Notes: generated from the sequence alone by a model not told the origin. Positions 39,454-47,603 are shown, counted from the first letter of the stretch. The stretch is 64,000 bases of DNA from Longimicrobiales bacterium (GCA_958296005.1 CATQHQ010000002.1:186001-250000), one strand, 5' to 3'. Numbers and translations are program-made.

Positions 39454-41449
39454 GGGGCAGCCTGGCCGACAGAAACCCCGGGTGCATCCGCGACAACCCC
39501 ACGTCGTCCACGACCACTGTCCCGGCGTCGGTTCCGTCGAAGACGAAACGCACTGAACGCAGCGTCCCCGGGTCGAACGAGGGGTTGTCGGCTGTGAAGT
39601 CGGACAACGGGATCGAAAAGTGCTGCAGGATCAGCTCCCAGAGGTTGGCGAACCGGTCGTCCTCCAGGTCCCGCCGGCGCAGGACCCGCGTCTTCAGCGG
39701 TCTCCGAAGAGCGCCGTACGCTCCGATCCTCGCCCGGGCCGAGTCGCCGTCCCCGTCAACGACCTCCACGGCGAAGTCCAGGGGCGGCTTCTCCCCGTCG
39801 GAGTCGTCGGAGCGGTCGGGGGCGTCGGTCCCTCCCGAGCGCCGACCCGGGCCTTCGTCTTCCGCGTCGGGCCGCTCCCTGGGCTTGGGCTCGTCGTCGA
39901 GTCCCCCCACATGCAGCTCGAGGGTGGTACCCGGCCCCGCCGCGCCCATGCGTTCGGCGAGTCCAGACGGCAGGGAGATCGTGAAGACGGCCGGCGGAGG
40001 CGAGTCGGAACCCGCGCCGTTGCTCGAGCCGCCGTCGTCGCCAGTGCCCTCCCAACGGTTGTTCCACCCTAGCCACACGGCTTGATTCAGCTGAGACGAC
40101 GACGTGTTGGCCCGGTTGCTGGACCGCAGCTCCAGCCGACCTTCCCGCCACGTGCCGAAGTGCTCGCCGTGGAGTCGGACGCCATCGGCCGAGCCCGTGG
40201 TCACGTCGATGTCTTCCTCGAAGTCGGCGAGGGGCTGGAACGACTCGTCGACGAAGCGGGTTGTGTACATCGTCTTGGGCAGCCAGTCGCCCGCGACTCG
40301 GTGGTCCCGGAAGAGGGGCCGGTAGCGGTCGTTCCCCTTCAGCACGACGTCCAGAAAAGCCGACACGAACACGCGACCGAACTCGCGCTGATCCTCCGGC
40401 GGCAGCAGGCCGCGCAAGTCGAGGATGCGGGGGCTGCGAGGACCGTTGTCGTGGGCGCCCCACACCGTGTTCCACTGTCCGTGGTTGGCCCGGTAGACGT
40501 AGACGGCGGACTTGAACTGGTCGCCATCTCCCTCGCCGGTGAAGCGCACCCGGTTGAACTGGCGGAGGCCGTGGAAGCTGGTCACGTCGCCGTCGTGGGA
40601 CCCGTGAAAGACGAGGTAGCTGACGTCGTCCAAGGGGACCCGTTGGTTTGCCGGCAGGTACTGCCCGTCCACGGGGGCGATCGCCACGACCCCCTTGATC
40701 GCGAAGCCGAAGTCGAACTCCAACGATGCGTCGTCGGGGTAGCGCTCGAGCCGGTTGAACGCCGCCGCGTGTCCCACGGCCTCGCCTCCCCGAGAATGGC
40801 CGATCAGCGCGACGGCGCCCATCTCCACCTTGCCGTGGAAGGGTCCGTCCGGGTCCTCCGCAAACCCCTTCCACGCTTGCAGGTGCTTGAGGAGGAGCCA
40901 GCCGCGACCGTCGTTCTCGCCTCGGATGCCGCCGTTGATGAAGTTCATGTCGATCGACGCCACGATGTAGCCCCGGCTGGCCAGGAGCTCTCCCAGCCAG
41001 TCGTACCCCGGGTCCGAGAAGTCCTTCATGTTGTGGTTGCCGTGGACCACCAGAACCAGCGGATGCGGTCCGGGGGCGTCGGGGTACCACACCCGCCCGT
41101 TGAGGGGAAAGCTGTCCGGCGGAAAGCCCCAGTACTCGTTGCGGGAGTCGGCCGACTCGCCCAGGCTGACCAGCTTGGAGGCGTCCACCGCCTCCGTCTG
41201 GATCGACACGGAGTCCCGGTACTCGGGACGGTTCTTGTCGGTGCCGCTGCCGTAGTACAGGGTCTGCACTCGGTGAGGACCGGGGGTTGCCGGGTTCTCT
41301 TCGTGAAGGACATGCCTGGCCAGCACCGCCGGGGCGTCGGAGGGTGTCAGCTCCAGCGACCCTGCGCACGCCGAGGCGCCGGCCCACGCCACGGATAACG
41401 CCAACGCCGCCGCCGTCTTGATCCGTGCTGCCCGTTCCGCTATCGACAT
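39446..41449 (-). CDS. Secreted alpha/beta hydrolase (esterase/lipase-like), 667 aa
   Basis: An N-terminal export signal (AALALSVAWAGASAC) ends in a Cys at 28 that could be lipidated, though ASAC is a poor lipobox. The hydrolase core follows: LVLVVHGNHNMKDF (oxyanion-hole region), YDWLGELLASRGYIVASIDMNF, and nucleophile elbow ALIGHSRGGEAVGH with Ser219, then GVVAIAPVDGQY and VFHGSHDGDV for the acid region. The layout recalls chlorophyllase or dienelactone-hydrolase relatives. The C-terminal ~250 residues look like a beta-rich accessory domain interrupted by an acidic low-complexity stretch (nt ~39790-39910). The likely role is an extracytoplasmic esterase of unknown substrate. It is divergent from the permease gene. 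Confidence 0.85.
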   Translation of the reverse strand: MSIAERAARIKTAAALALSVAWAGASACAGSLELTPSDAPAVLARHVLHEENPATPGPHRVQTLYYGSGTDKNRPEYRDSVSIQTEAVDASKLVSLGESADSRNEYWGFPPDSFPLNGRVWYPDAPGPHPLVLVVHGNHNMKDFSDPGYDWLGELLASRGYIVASIDMNFINGGIRGENDGRGWLLLKHLQAWKGFAEDPDGPFHGKVEMGAVALIGHSRGGEAVGHAAAFNRLERYPDDASLEFDFGFAIKGVVAIAPVDGQYLPANQRVPLDDVSYLVFHGSHDGDVTSFHGLRQFNRVRFTGEGDGDQFKSAVYVYRANHGQWNTVWGAHDNGPRSPRILDLRGLLPPEDQREFGRVFVSAFLDVVLKGNDRYRPLFRDHRVAGDWLPKTMYTTRFVDESFQPLADFEEDIDVTTGSADGVRLHGEHFGTWREGRLELRSSNRANTSSSQLNQAVWLGWNNRWEGTGDDGGSSNGAGSDSPPPAVFTISLPSGLAERMGAAGPGTTLELHVGGLDDEPKPRERPDAEDEGPGRRSGGTDAPDRSDDSDGEKPPLDFAVEVVDGDGDSARARIGAYGALRRPLKTRVLRRRDLEDDRFANLWELILQHFSIPLSDFTADNPSFDPGTLRSVRFVFDGTDAGTVVVDDVGLSRMHPGFLSARLPLT

Positions 41450-41598
41450 GCCCGTGGTCGCCCCCTATCGTCGCGTACCCGTTGGGAAGATGATACGGCC
41501 CGGCGCGCTGTCGAAACAGCGGCCCGCGGACCTACCTTCCCGGTTTCCCGGCCAAAGTTCGCCCGTGTCCCGTCCTCTCCGACGCAAGCGTAGACCGC

Positions 41599-43668
41599 AT
41601 GGCCAAGCTCAAGAAGGAACTCGGGCTCTTCGACGTGTTCGCCATCGCCACCGGCGCGACGCTGAGCTCCGGGTTCTTCCTGCTCCCAGGGATCGCCGCC
41701 GCCCAAGCGGGTGGGATGTTGCCAGTGTCCTACCTGTTGGCCGGCGTCTGCTTGATCCCCGGGCTGCTCAGCATGGCGGAGCTCTCCACGGCAATGCCGC
41801 GGGCCGGCGGCATCTACTACTTCCTGGACCGGAGCATGGGACCGCTGGTGGGCACCATCGGCGGCTTCGGGACGTGGAGCACCCTGACCCTGAAGGTCGC
41901 CTTCGCCCTCGTGGGATTGGGCGCCTACCTGCGCATCTACTTGCCGGAAGCGCCCGAGGGAGCCGTGGCGGTCGCGTTCGCGCTGGCGTTTGCCGTCATG
42001 AACCTTCTGGGCGCCAAGAAGACGAGCTACCTGCAGATGATCATGACGCTCGTCACGGTAGGCGTCCTGGCATGGTTCATCGTGACCGGCGTGGCGAACG
42101 CCGACCCCGGGGCGTTCCGGGGCGCCCTCGACATCCAGGCCAGTTCGTTCATCTCGTCGATCGGGCTGGTGATCGTGTCGTACATGGGCCTCACCCAGGT
42201 GGCGTCGATCTCGGAAGAGGTGAAGGACCCGGAGCGCAACCTGCCCGCCGGGATGCTCCTGGCCTTCGTCACCGTCCTGGTCGTCTACGTGGCGGGGACC
42301 TGGGTGATGGTGGGCGTCGTGGGGTTGCCGAACCTTCAGGCGGACGGAGGCGACCTGACCCCCGCCGCGTCTCTGGCGGAGATCCTCGCGGGACCGGTCG
42401 GCGGCACGGTGATGGCCGTCGCCGCGATCCTGGCGTTCCTATCGGTGGGCAACGCGGGCGTGCTGTCGGCCAGCCGGTATCCGCTGGCGATGAGTCGGGA
42501 CCAGATCCTGCCCGGCTGGCTGAGTCGGATCAGCCGGTTGGGCACGCCCCATTGGGCCATTGCCCTGACCTCCGCCCTGATCGTGGCGTGGGTGATCGTC
42601 TTCGACGCCGCCCACATCGCCGAGCTGGCCGGCGCCTTCCTCCTGATCATGTTCGCGCTCAGCGCGCTGGCCGTCATCGTCATGCGGGAGAGCGGCCTGG
42701 AGTCCTACGACCCCGGCTTCCGGTCGCCGTTCTACCCCTGGGTACAGGTCGCGGGCTTGGTCATGCCCTTTCCCCTCATCATCGAGATGGGCTGGCTGGC
42801 GACGTTGCTGAGCTTCGGCTTCGTCCTCTTCGGCGTGGTCTGGTTCCGCTCGTTCGCCCGCGGGCGAGTGTCGCGAGAAGGCGCGGTCTACCATGTCTTC
42901 GCCCGGCTGGGAGAGCAAAGAGACGCGGGCCTGGAGCAGGAGCTGCGGGAGATACTCAAGGAGAAGGGCGTGCGGTCGGCGGACCCATTCGAAAAGCTGG
43001 TGGCGTCTTCCACGGTACTGGACAAGGACGGAGCGGCCCCGTTCTCGCGGCTGGTCGAGGAGGCGTCGGCGGTTCTGTCGGCGGAGCTGGAGCTTCCCGC
43101 CGAGCAGCTGGTCCGGGGCTTTCTGGAGGGGACGGCCACGGGGCTCACTCCGGTCTCCCACGGCGTCGCGCTGCCCCACCTGCGGCTCGCCGCGATTCCG
43201 GGTCCGCGCATGGTGCTCGCGCGGGCTCGGCAAGGGATCGAGATCGACATCGAGACCGAGGCGCCGTCCCCGCCGACCGACCGGCCGGTTCAGGCGGTGT
43301 TCTTCCTGGCGAGTCCCGAGGGCCGACCGGGACAGCACTTGCGCATCCTCGCCCAGATCGCCGGGCGGGTGGACGACGACAGCTTCCTGGCCGAGTGGCT
43401 GGCGGCGGGCGACGCCCAAGCCCTGCGCGAGGTCATGTTGCGCGACGAGCACATGCTGGCGCTGAAGGTGCTGCCGTATGGGCCGACCAAGGACCTGGCC
43501 GGCAAGAGCATCATCGACCTGGCGTTCCCCCGGGACCTGCTGGTGGCGATGATCCGCCGTCGGGGGGAACTGGTGGTGCCCAAGGGCGACACGGTGCTGA
43601 AAGTGGGCGACCGGGTCACGCTGCTCGGCGACCCACGGGCGATTACGGCGTTGCGGCGCCGCTACTAG
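41599..43668 (+). CDS. APC-superfamily amino-acid permease fused to PTS EIIA-like and RCK_C (TrkA-C) domains
   Basis: Residues 1 to ~430 form an APC transporter of about 12 helices, opening LGLFDVFAIATGATLSSGFF, with the family GxxxG-rich first helix and LSASRYPLAMSRDQILP in the middle. Residues ~463-610 match PTS EIIA of the fructose/nitrogen type, with HGVALPH at 521-527, where His527 is the expected phospho-acceptor. Residues ~619-689 match RCK_C/TrkA-C (DLAGKSIIDL, VPKGDTVLKVGDRVTLLGD). It probably imports amino acids or other organic cations, gated by phosphorylation and a small ligand. No other PTS gene is in the window, so the phosphodonor is unknown. The 149-nt gap before it is shared with a divergent gene; the ribosome site is poor. 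Confidence 0.88.
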   Translation: MAKLKKELGLFDVFAIATGATLSSGFFLLPGIAAAQAGGMLPVSYLLAGVCLIPGLLSMAELSTAMPRAGGIYYFLDRSMGPLVGTIGGFGTWSTLTLKVAFALVGLGAYLRIYLPEAPEGAVAVAFALAFAVMNLLGAKKTSYLQMIMTLVTVGVLAWFIVTGVANADPGAFRGALDIQASSFISSIGLVIVSYMGLTQVASISEEVKDPERNLPAGMLLAFVTVLVVYVAGTWVMVGVVGLPNLQADGGDLTPAASLAEILAGPVGGTVMAVAAILAFLSVGNAGVLSASRYPLAMSRDQILPGWLSRISRLGTPHWAIALTSALIVAWVIVFDAAHIAELAGAFLLIMFALSALAVIVMRESGLESYDPGFRSPFYPWVQVAGLVMPFPLIIEMGWLATLLSFGFVLFGVVWFRSFARGRVSREGAVYHVFARLGEQRDAGLEQELREILKEKGVRSADPFEKLVASSTVLDKDGAAPFSRLVEEASAVLSAELELPAEQLVRGFLEGTATGLTPVSHGVALPHLRLAAIPGPRMVLARARQGIEIDIETEAPSPPTDRPVQAVFFLASPEGRPGQHLRILAQIAGRVDDDSFLAEWLAAGDAQALREVMLRDEHMLALKVLPYGPTKDLAGKSIIDLAFPRDLLVAMIRRRGELVVPKGDTVLKVGDRVTLLGDPRAITALRRRY

Positions 43669-43681
43669 GGAGGACGAGCGG

Positions 43682-44386
43682 ATGAGACTTCGGACTGGGA
43701 CCAGCGGCTTCTCGTACAAGGAATGGAAGGGGAGCTTCTACCCCGAGAAGCTGCCTGCCACGCGGATGCTGGAGTACTACTCGCGTCGCCTGGACGCCGT
43801 GGAGATCAACAACACGTTCTACCGGCTGCCCCGGGCCGAGTTGCTGGAGAAGTGGAAGTCGCAAGTGCCCGACGACTTCGCCTTCGTGCTGAAGGCCAGC
43901 CGGCGGATCACCCATCACAAGCGGCTCAAGGACGCCGGCGAACCGCTGGAGTACCTGACCACGACGGCCACCGAGACGCTGGGCGCGGCGTTGGGGCCGA
44001 TCCTCTTCCAGCTGCCGCCCTACTTGCGCAAGGACGTGGGACGGCTGACGGAGTTCCTGACGACGGTGCCCGAGGGAGTGCGAGCCGCGTTCGAGTTCCG
44101 CCATGAGAGCTGGTTCGGCGACGACACCTTGCAAGCGCTGGCGGACGGAGGCGCGGCACTGGTGGTCGCCGACACGGGCGAGGGCGACGCGCCGGTGGTT
44201 GCGACGGCGGGGTTCGGCTACGCCCGGCTTCGGCGGCCCGGGTACGAGGACGGAGACTTGGCGAGGTGGGCGAACGCGTTCCGGGAACAGGGCTGGGACG
44301 AGCTGTTCGTCTTCTTCAAGCACGAGGACGCCGGGGCGGGTCCGGCGCTGGCGGCACGGTTCCGGGAGCGCTGGACGGAGAGCTAA
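43682..44386 (+). CDS. DUF72 (YecE-like) family protein
   Basis: The 234-aa protein starts at ATG 43682 with GGAGG nine nt upstream, 13 nt after the permease stop. Family hallmarks: an N-terminal GTSGFSYKEWKGSFYPE, then LDAVEINNTFYRLP, FAFVLKASRRITH, LGPILFQLPP, AFEFRHESWF and a closing WDELFVFFKHED. DUF72 proteins fold as TIM barrels and are widespread, but their biochemical role is not established. Length is typical or slightly short. It is probably cotranscribed with the permease; the duplicated amidase leader begins 15 nt after its stop. Confidence 0.92.
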   Translation: MRLRTGTSGFSYKEWKGSFYPEKLPATRMLEYYSRRLDAVEINNTFYRLPRAELLEKWKSQVPDDFAFVLKASRRITHHKRLKDAGEPLEYLTTTATETLGAALGPILFQLPPYLRKDVGRLTEFLTTVPEGVRAAFEFRHESWFGDDTLQALADGGAALVVADTGEGDAPVVATAGFGYARLRRPGYEDGDLARWANAFREQGWDELFVFFKHEDAGAGPALAARFRERWTES

Positions 44387-44400
44387 GAGCGGTTCGACGA

Positions 44401-44704
44401 CGCGGTTGCTTGCGCGGATATTGGGGCGGGTGGCACCTTCACCGCCCGCGCCACAGCAAAGAGGGACCTTACATGGCACCCCAGCGAGGCTGACCAAATG
44501 ATCGACCGCCGCCGCTTCATCGGCGCGGCTGCCGCAGGGGGTGCCGCTACCGCCCTCGGGGTCCACGGATGCGCGCCCGACACGTCCACCGGGTCGGGCG
44601 GCGACGAAGCCCGGTCTGCGGCCAGCCCGCCACCCCCCTTCGAGCTCGACGAGGTCACGGTCGCGGAGCTGCAGGCCGCCATGGAGTCGGGTGAGCGCAC
44701 GGCC
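44401..44704 (+). repeat. Direct repeat R1, copy 1: amidase leader and first ~69 codons
   Basis: It is about 97% identical to 45142-45446, with roughly nine substitutions and a one-base indel in a G run. It covers ~97 nt upstream of the ATG and the 5' ~207 nt of the amidase reading frame. Homology stops abruptly after GCACGGCC, where the intact gene continues AGCTCC and this copy reads CGCTAA. Confidence 0.93.
44424..44447 (+). other. Hairpin in the duplicated amidase leader
   Basis: GGGCGGGTG, loop GCACCTT, CACCGCCC: a stem of about 8 bp with one bulged G. The same structure occurs in the second copy at about 45165-45189. It lies 50 nt before the ATG and 37 nt after the DUF72 stop. It could be a terminator for DUF72 (no U-run) or a leader structure for the amidase; preservation in both copies only reflects their recent duplication. 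Confidence 0.3.
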
Positions 44705-44710
44705 CGCTAA
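44498..44710 (+). pseudogene. Truncated duplicate of the amidase N-terminus (Tat signal only)
   Basis: The 70-residue frame is nearly identical to residues 1-69 of the amidase encoded at 45240: twin-arginine motif DRRRFIG, hydrophobic segment, and Cys25 in a weak lipobox. It stops immediately after the homology ends (ERTAR, TAA). No catalytic residue is present. It arises from partial tandem duplication and so is best called a gene remnant. Because leader and start are intact, it may still yield a short Tat-targeted lipopeptide. Confidence 0.85.
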
Positions 44711-44720
44711 GGAGAGAAGA

Positions 44721-45023
44721 ATGCACAGAGTATTTGCTGGGCTCATATCCGGCGCAGCTACCGGCTGGACTGTCGGATGCATCGTCGTTTACATCCGGCT
44801 CAAGCGCGCGGTGGAAGTAATCGAAGATGCCGCCGACAAGCTGGCGGAGGAGGGCGGCATCTTCGGCGAACTGATCGGCGACATGGCGGACGGATTCGCG
44901 GAGGGCGCGCGGGACGCCATCGGGCCTATCGACATCGCCTTCGATCCAGAGGCTACCAAGTTTCTGGCGATAGGAGCGGCCGTCGGGGCGATTGCCGGGG
45001 CCATCGTGCAGTCCAAGCCATGA
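44721..45023 (+). CDS. Small glycine-rich membrane protein, 100 aa, inside the duplication scar
   Basis: ATG 44721 is preceded by AAGGAGAG at ideal distance, 10 nt after the stop of the truncated amidase copy. Two hydrophobic segments flank a charged middle: FAGLISGAATGWTVGCIVVY at residues ~5-24, then a helical stretch rich in Glu/Asp/Ala, then FLAIGAAVGAIAGAIVQ near the C-terminus, with GxxxG/GxxxA spacing like a glycine zipper. I do not recognise a family. It occupies the 324-bp segment (44705-45028) that replaces ~392 bp of amidase sequence, so it was probably inserted after or during duplication. The excellent ribosome site argues for expression. Function unknown. Confidence 0.75.
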   Translation: MHRVFAGLISGAATGWTVGCIVVYIRLKRAVEVIEDAADKLAEEGGIFGELIGDMADGFAEGARDAIGPIDIAFDPEATKFLAIGAAVGAIAGAIVQSKP

Positions 45024-45028
45024 TCCAG

Positions 45029-45143
45029 TGCGCTGGACCGAAACCCTTGCGGCTCCAGCTCCGGCTCCGGCGTCGCAGCCGCGGCCAACTTGGCGGCCCT
45101 CACGATCGGCACCGAGACCGGCGGGTCGATCATGTGCCCGTCG
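45029..45143 (+). repeat. Direct repeat R2, copy 1: internal amidase fragment
   Basis: It matches 45839-45953 of the intact amidase over 115 bp with no differences that I can see. It corresponds to residues ~200-238, including the cis-Ser and nucleophile-Ser motifs, but is untranslated here and ends exactly where the second leader copy begins; the junction shares CG (45142-45143). Confidence 0.93.
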
Positions 45144-45446
45144 CGGTTGCTTGCGCGGATATTGGGGGCGGGTGGCACCTTCACCGCCCGCGCCACAGCA
45201 ATGAGGGACCTTACATGGCACCCCAGCGAGGCTGACTAAATGATCGACCGCCGCCGCTTCATCGGCGCATCTGCCGCAGGGGGCGCCGCTGCCGCCCTCG
45301 GGGTCCACGGATGCGCGCCCGACACGTCCACAGGGTCGGGCGGCGACGAAGCCCGGTCTGCGGCCAGCCCGCCACCCCCGTTCGAGCTCGACGAGGTCAC
45401 GGTCGCGGAGTTGCAGGCCGCCATGGAGTCGGGTGAGCGCACGGCC
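45142..45446 (+). repeat. Direct repeat R1, copy 2: leader and 5' end of the intact amidase gene
   Basis: It is the partner of 44401-44704. The left edge abuts internal amidase fragment 45029-45143 with a 2-bp overlap, the expected novel joint of a tandem duplication. The leader hairpin is retained, with one extra G in its left arm. Confidence 0.93.
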
Positions 45447-46880
45447 AGCTCCATCACCCAGCTCTACTTGGAGCGCATCGAAGCGCTGGACCGGCAGGGC
45501 CCGGAGCTTCGGTCCGTCATCGAGGTCAACCCCGAAGCGCTGGAGATCGCCGACCGCTTGGACGAGGAGCGGCGCGTCAGCGGCCTCCGCGGCCCCCTCC
45601 ACGGCGTCCCCGTCGCTCTGAAGGACAACATCGACACCCACGACCGCATGACCACCACCGCCGGCTCCCTGGCGCTGGAGGGGTCGATCCCGCCGCAGGA
45701 CGCGTTCGTGGTTCAGCGGCTGCGCGAGGCCGGCGCCATTGTCCTGGCCAAGCTCAATATGAGCGAGTGGGCCTACTTCCGGGGCGAACGGGCCACCAGC
45801 GGCTGGAGTGCGCGCGGCGGCCAGTGCCGCAACGCCTATGCGCTGGACCGAAACCCTTGCGGCTCCAGCTCCGGCTCCGGCGTCGCAGCCGCGGCCAACT
45901 TGGCGGCCCTCACGATCGGCACCGAGACCGGCGGGTCGATCATGTGCCCGTCGTCGATCAACGGAATCGTCGGGATCAAGCCCACCGTGGGGCTGTGGAG
46001 CCGCTCGGGCGTCATCCCCATCTCCCACTCCCAGGACACGGCCGGGCCGATGTGCCGAACGCTGCGCGACGCCGCCGTCCTCCTCGGTCCCCTCACCGGC
46101 GTGGACCCCCGGGACCCGGCCACCGAGGCCAGCCGCGGCGCCGCCCACGACGACTACGCGGCGTTCCTGGACCCCCAGGGGATGGAAGGCGCACGAATCG
46201 GTGCGGCCCGCAGCTTCGGAGGCTTTTCGCCGGAGGAGTGGGCGCTCTTCGACGAAGCGCTGGCCGCGATGCGGGCTGGGGGCGCCGAAGTCGTGGATCC
46301 GGCCAACCTGCCGGCGGCCGCGTGGAACGACGAGCAGCCGCTCCTGGTGCTGGAGTACGAGTTCAAGGCCAACATGAACGCCTACCTGTCGAGCCTCGGA
46401 CCGGACGCGCCGGTACGGACGCTGGCCGAGATCATCGACTTCAACGAGCGGAACGCGGATCGGGAGATGCCGTTCTTCGGGCAGGAGCGGCTGGTCGCCT
46501 CCCAGGCCCGGGGGCCGCTCACCGACCCGGAGTACGTGAACGCGGTCAGCGCGATCCAGCGGGGCGCCCGGGAGGACGGCATCGACGCCCTTATGGAGAG
46601 CCACGATCTGGATGCGATCGTCGCGCCCACCCGCAGCGTAGCGTGGAAGACTGACCACATCGTCGGCGACCGGCTGACCGGCGGCTCCAGCGCCGGGGTG
46701 GCCGCGATCGCCGGGTATCCCGACATCACCGTGCCGATGGGGTTCGTCTCGGGGTTGCCGGTGGGCGTGTCGTTCTTCGGACGCAGGTGGAGCGAGCCAA
46801 CGTTGCTGCGGATCGCCTACGGCTACGAGCAGGCGACCAGCCACAGGACACCCCCGACCTTCGCTGCAACGCTGGGGTAG
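45240..46880 (+). CDS. Tat-exported amidase-signature-family hydrolase (probable lipoprotein)
   Basis: The 546-aa protein starts at ATG 45240 with GAGG ~9 nt upstream. Residues 1-25 are a twin-arginine signal (DRRRFIG, Ala/Gly-rich core, Cys25). The amidase-signature triad is visible: Lys128 in VALKDNID, cis-Ser209 in CGSSSGSG and nucleophile Ser233 in TETGGSIMCPSS. The usual GIKPTVGL and QDTAGPM segments follow. Such enzymes hydrolyse amide bonds of small molecules or peptides; being exported, this one probably acts in the periplasm or at the outer membrane. GatA is excluded by the export signal and isolated context. A second, truncated copy lies upstream. Confidence 0.93.
   Translation: MIDRRRFIGASAAGGAAAALGVHGCAPDTSTGSGGDEARSAASPPPPFELDEVTVAELQAAMESGERTASSITQLYLERIEALDRQGPELRSVIEVNPEALEIADRLDEERRVSGLRGPLHGVPVALKDNIDTHDRMTTTAGSLALEGSIPPQDAFVVQRLREAGAIVLAKLNMSEWAYFRGERATSGWSARGGQCRNAYALDRNPCGSSSGSGVAAAANLAALTIGTETGGSIMCPSSINGIVGIKPTVGLWSRSGVIPISHSQDTAGPMCRTLRDAAVLLGPLTGVDPRDPATEASRGAAHDDYAAFLDPQGMEGARIGAARSFGGFSPEEWALFDEALAAMRAGGAEVVDPANLPAAAWNDEQPLLVLEYEFKANMNAYLSSLGPDAPVRTLAEIIDFNERNADREMPFFGQERLVASQARGPLTDPEYVNAVSAIQRGAREDGIDALMESHDLDAIVAPTRSVAWKTDHIVGDRLTGGSSAGVAAIAGYPDITVPMGFVSGLPVGVSFFGRRWSEPTLLRIAYGYEQATSHRTPPTFAATLG
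45839..45953 (+). repeat. Direct repeat R2, copy 2: active-site segment inside the intact amidase
   Basis: This is the source copy of the 115-bp fragment at 45029-45143. It encodes the cis-Ser209 and Ser233 motifs. Together with R1 it defines the ends of the ancestral duplicated segment, about 815 bp from the leader to codon ~238. Confidence 0.93.
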
Positions 46881-46922
46881 GAGCGGAAGATCGGTCGTGC
46901 CGCCACAACTAAAAGGAGTATC

Positions 46923-47117
46923 ATGGACCCGAAGTTCACGAAGATCCAGATCACCGTCAGTCGGAAGGCGTGGAGGCAGTTCAAAGGTGCCTGCCTGATC
47001 GCCGACTACCACGAGTCCGCCAACTCGGTCCTGGCCTCCATGCTGGAAGCCGGCGACATCAAGCCGGGCGCGCAGCCGAGGCGACGGCCCGCCGCGCCAC
47101 CTTGGCAACCCCGTTAA
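46923..47117 (+). CDS. Small ribbon-helix-helix-like protein, 64 aa
   Basis: ATG 46923 is preceded by AAAAGGAG at good spacing. Residues 5-43 fit a ribbon-helix-helix pattern: a strand KIQITVSRKAWRQF, helix 1 with KGACLIADY, a turn, and helix 2 SANSVLASMLEAG. A basic, Pro-rich tail follows (PRRRPAAPPWQPR). RHH proteins are DNA-binding dimers, often autoregulators or antitoxins. No toxin-like partner is adjacent: the next gene is a four-helix membrane protein 33 nt downstream. DNA-binding is inferred from pattern only, and the family is not firmly recognised. Confidence 0.65.
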   Translation: MDPKFTKIQITVSRKAWRQFKGACLIADYHESANSVLASMLEAGDIKPGAQPRRRPAAPPWQPR

Positions 47118-47150
47118 CCACTTTCCCCACCGAACGAAACGAGTGTCTTC

Positions 47151-47603
47151 ATGACCGTCTTCAAGAACGTCGGGGCGGCCGTGCTGGGCTGGATCGTCAT
47201 GGCCGTAGTCGTCTTCGCCGGCAGCGCGCTGGCGTGGGCGGGACTGGGCGCCGAGGGCTCCTTTCAGCCGGAGAGCTGGTCGCCCTCGGCTCTTTGGATC
47301 GCCCTCTCCGTCGTGATCGCGCTGGTCGCGGCGACGACCGGGGGCATCGTGTGCGCGAGGGTTGCCGCGAGCGGCTGGGCCGTCTGGGTGCTCGTGGGCG
47401 TCGTGCTCGTGCTCGGGGTCTTGGGGGCGTTGTCCGAACCGCCGGTCGCCGCCGGCCCGAGGCCGGAAGACGTCGCCATCTTCGAAGCGATGACGAACGC
47501 CGCCCGGGAGCCCCGATGGCTTACCTGGCTGACCCCGTTGCTCGGCGCGGCAGGTGCGCTCTTCGGCGCGAAGCTGGCACGCAGGGAAAGGGCTGCCGCA
47601 TGA
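47151..47603 (+). CDS. Four-helix integral membrane protein, 150 aa, unknown function
   Basis: It starts at ATG 47151. Predicted membrane segments: AAVLGWIVMAVVVFAGSALAW, ALWIALSVVIALVAATTGGIV, GWAVWVLVGVVLVLGVLGAL and a C-terminal TWLTPLLGAAGALFGAKL followed by ARRERAAA. The loop between segments 3 and 4 is ~35 residues and polar. The layout resembles uncharacterised small membrane proteins of this phylum; I cannot name the family. Its TGA overlaps the ATG of the S9 peptidase (ATGA), so the two are translationally coupled. Confidence 0.8.
   Translation: MTVFKNVGAAVLGWIVMAVVVFAGSALAWAGLGAEGSFQPESWSPSALWIALSVVIALVAATTGGIVCARVAASGWAVWVLVGVVLVLGVLGALSEPPVAAGPRPEDVAIFEAMTNAAREPRWLTWLTPLLGAAGALFGAKLARRERAAA

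Noticed and set aside
44421..44450. GGGTGGCACC in the amidase leader resembles the T-box core
   Set aside because: A T-box needs a leader of ~150-200 nt with a specifier stem. Only 111 nt separate the DUF72 stop from the ATG, the motif's usual GCG continuation is missing, and an amidase is not a typical target.
46970..47599. Upstream 210-codon extension of the S9 peptidase frame
   Set aside because: It overlaps the RHH-like and membrane-protein genes in another frame. The ATG at 47600 begins a clear signal peptide and overlaps the preceding stop.
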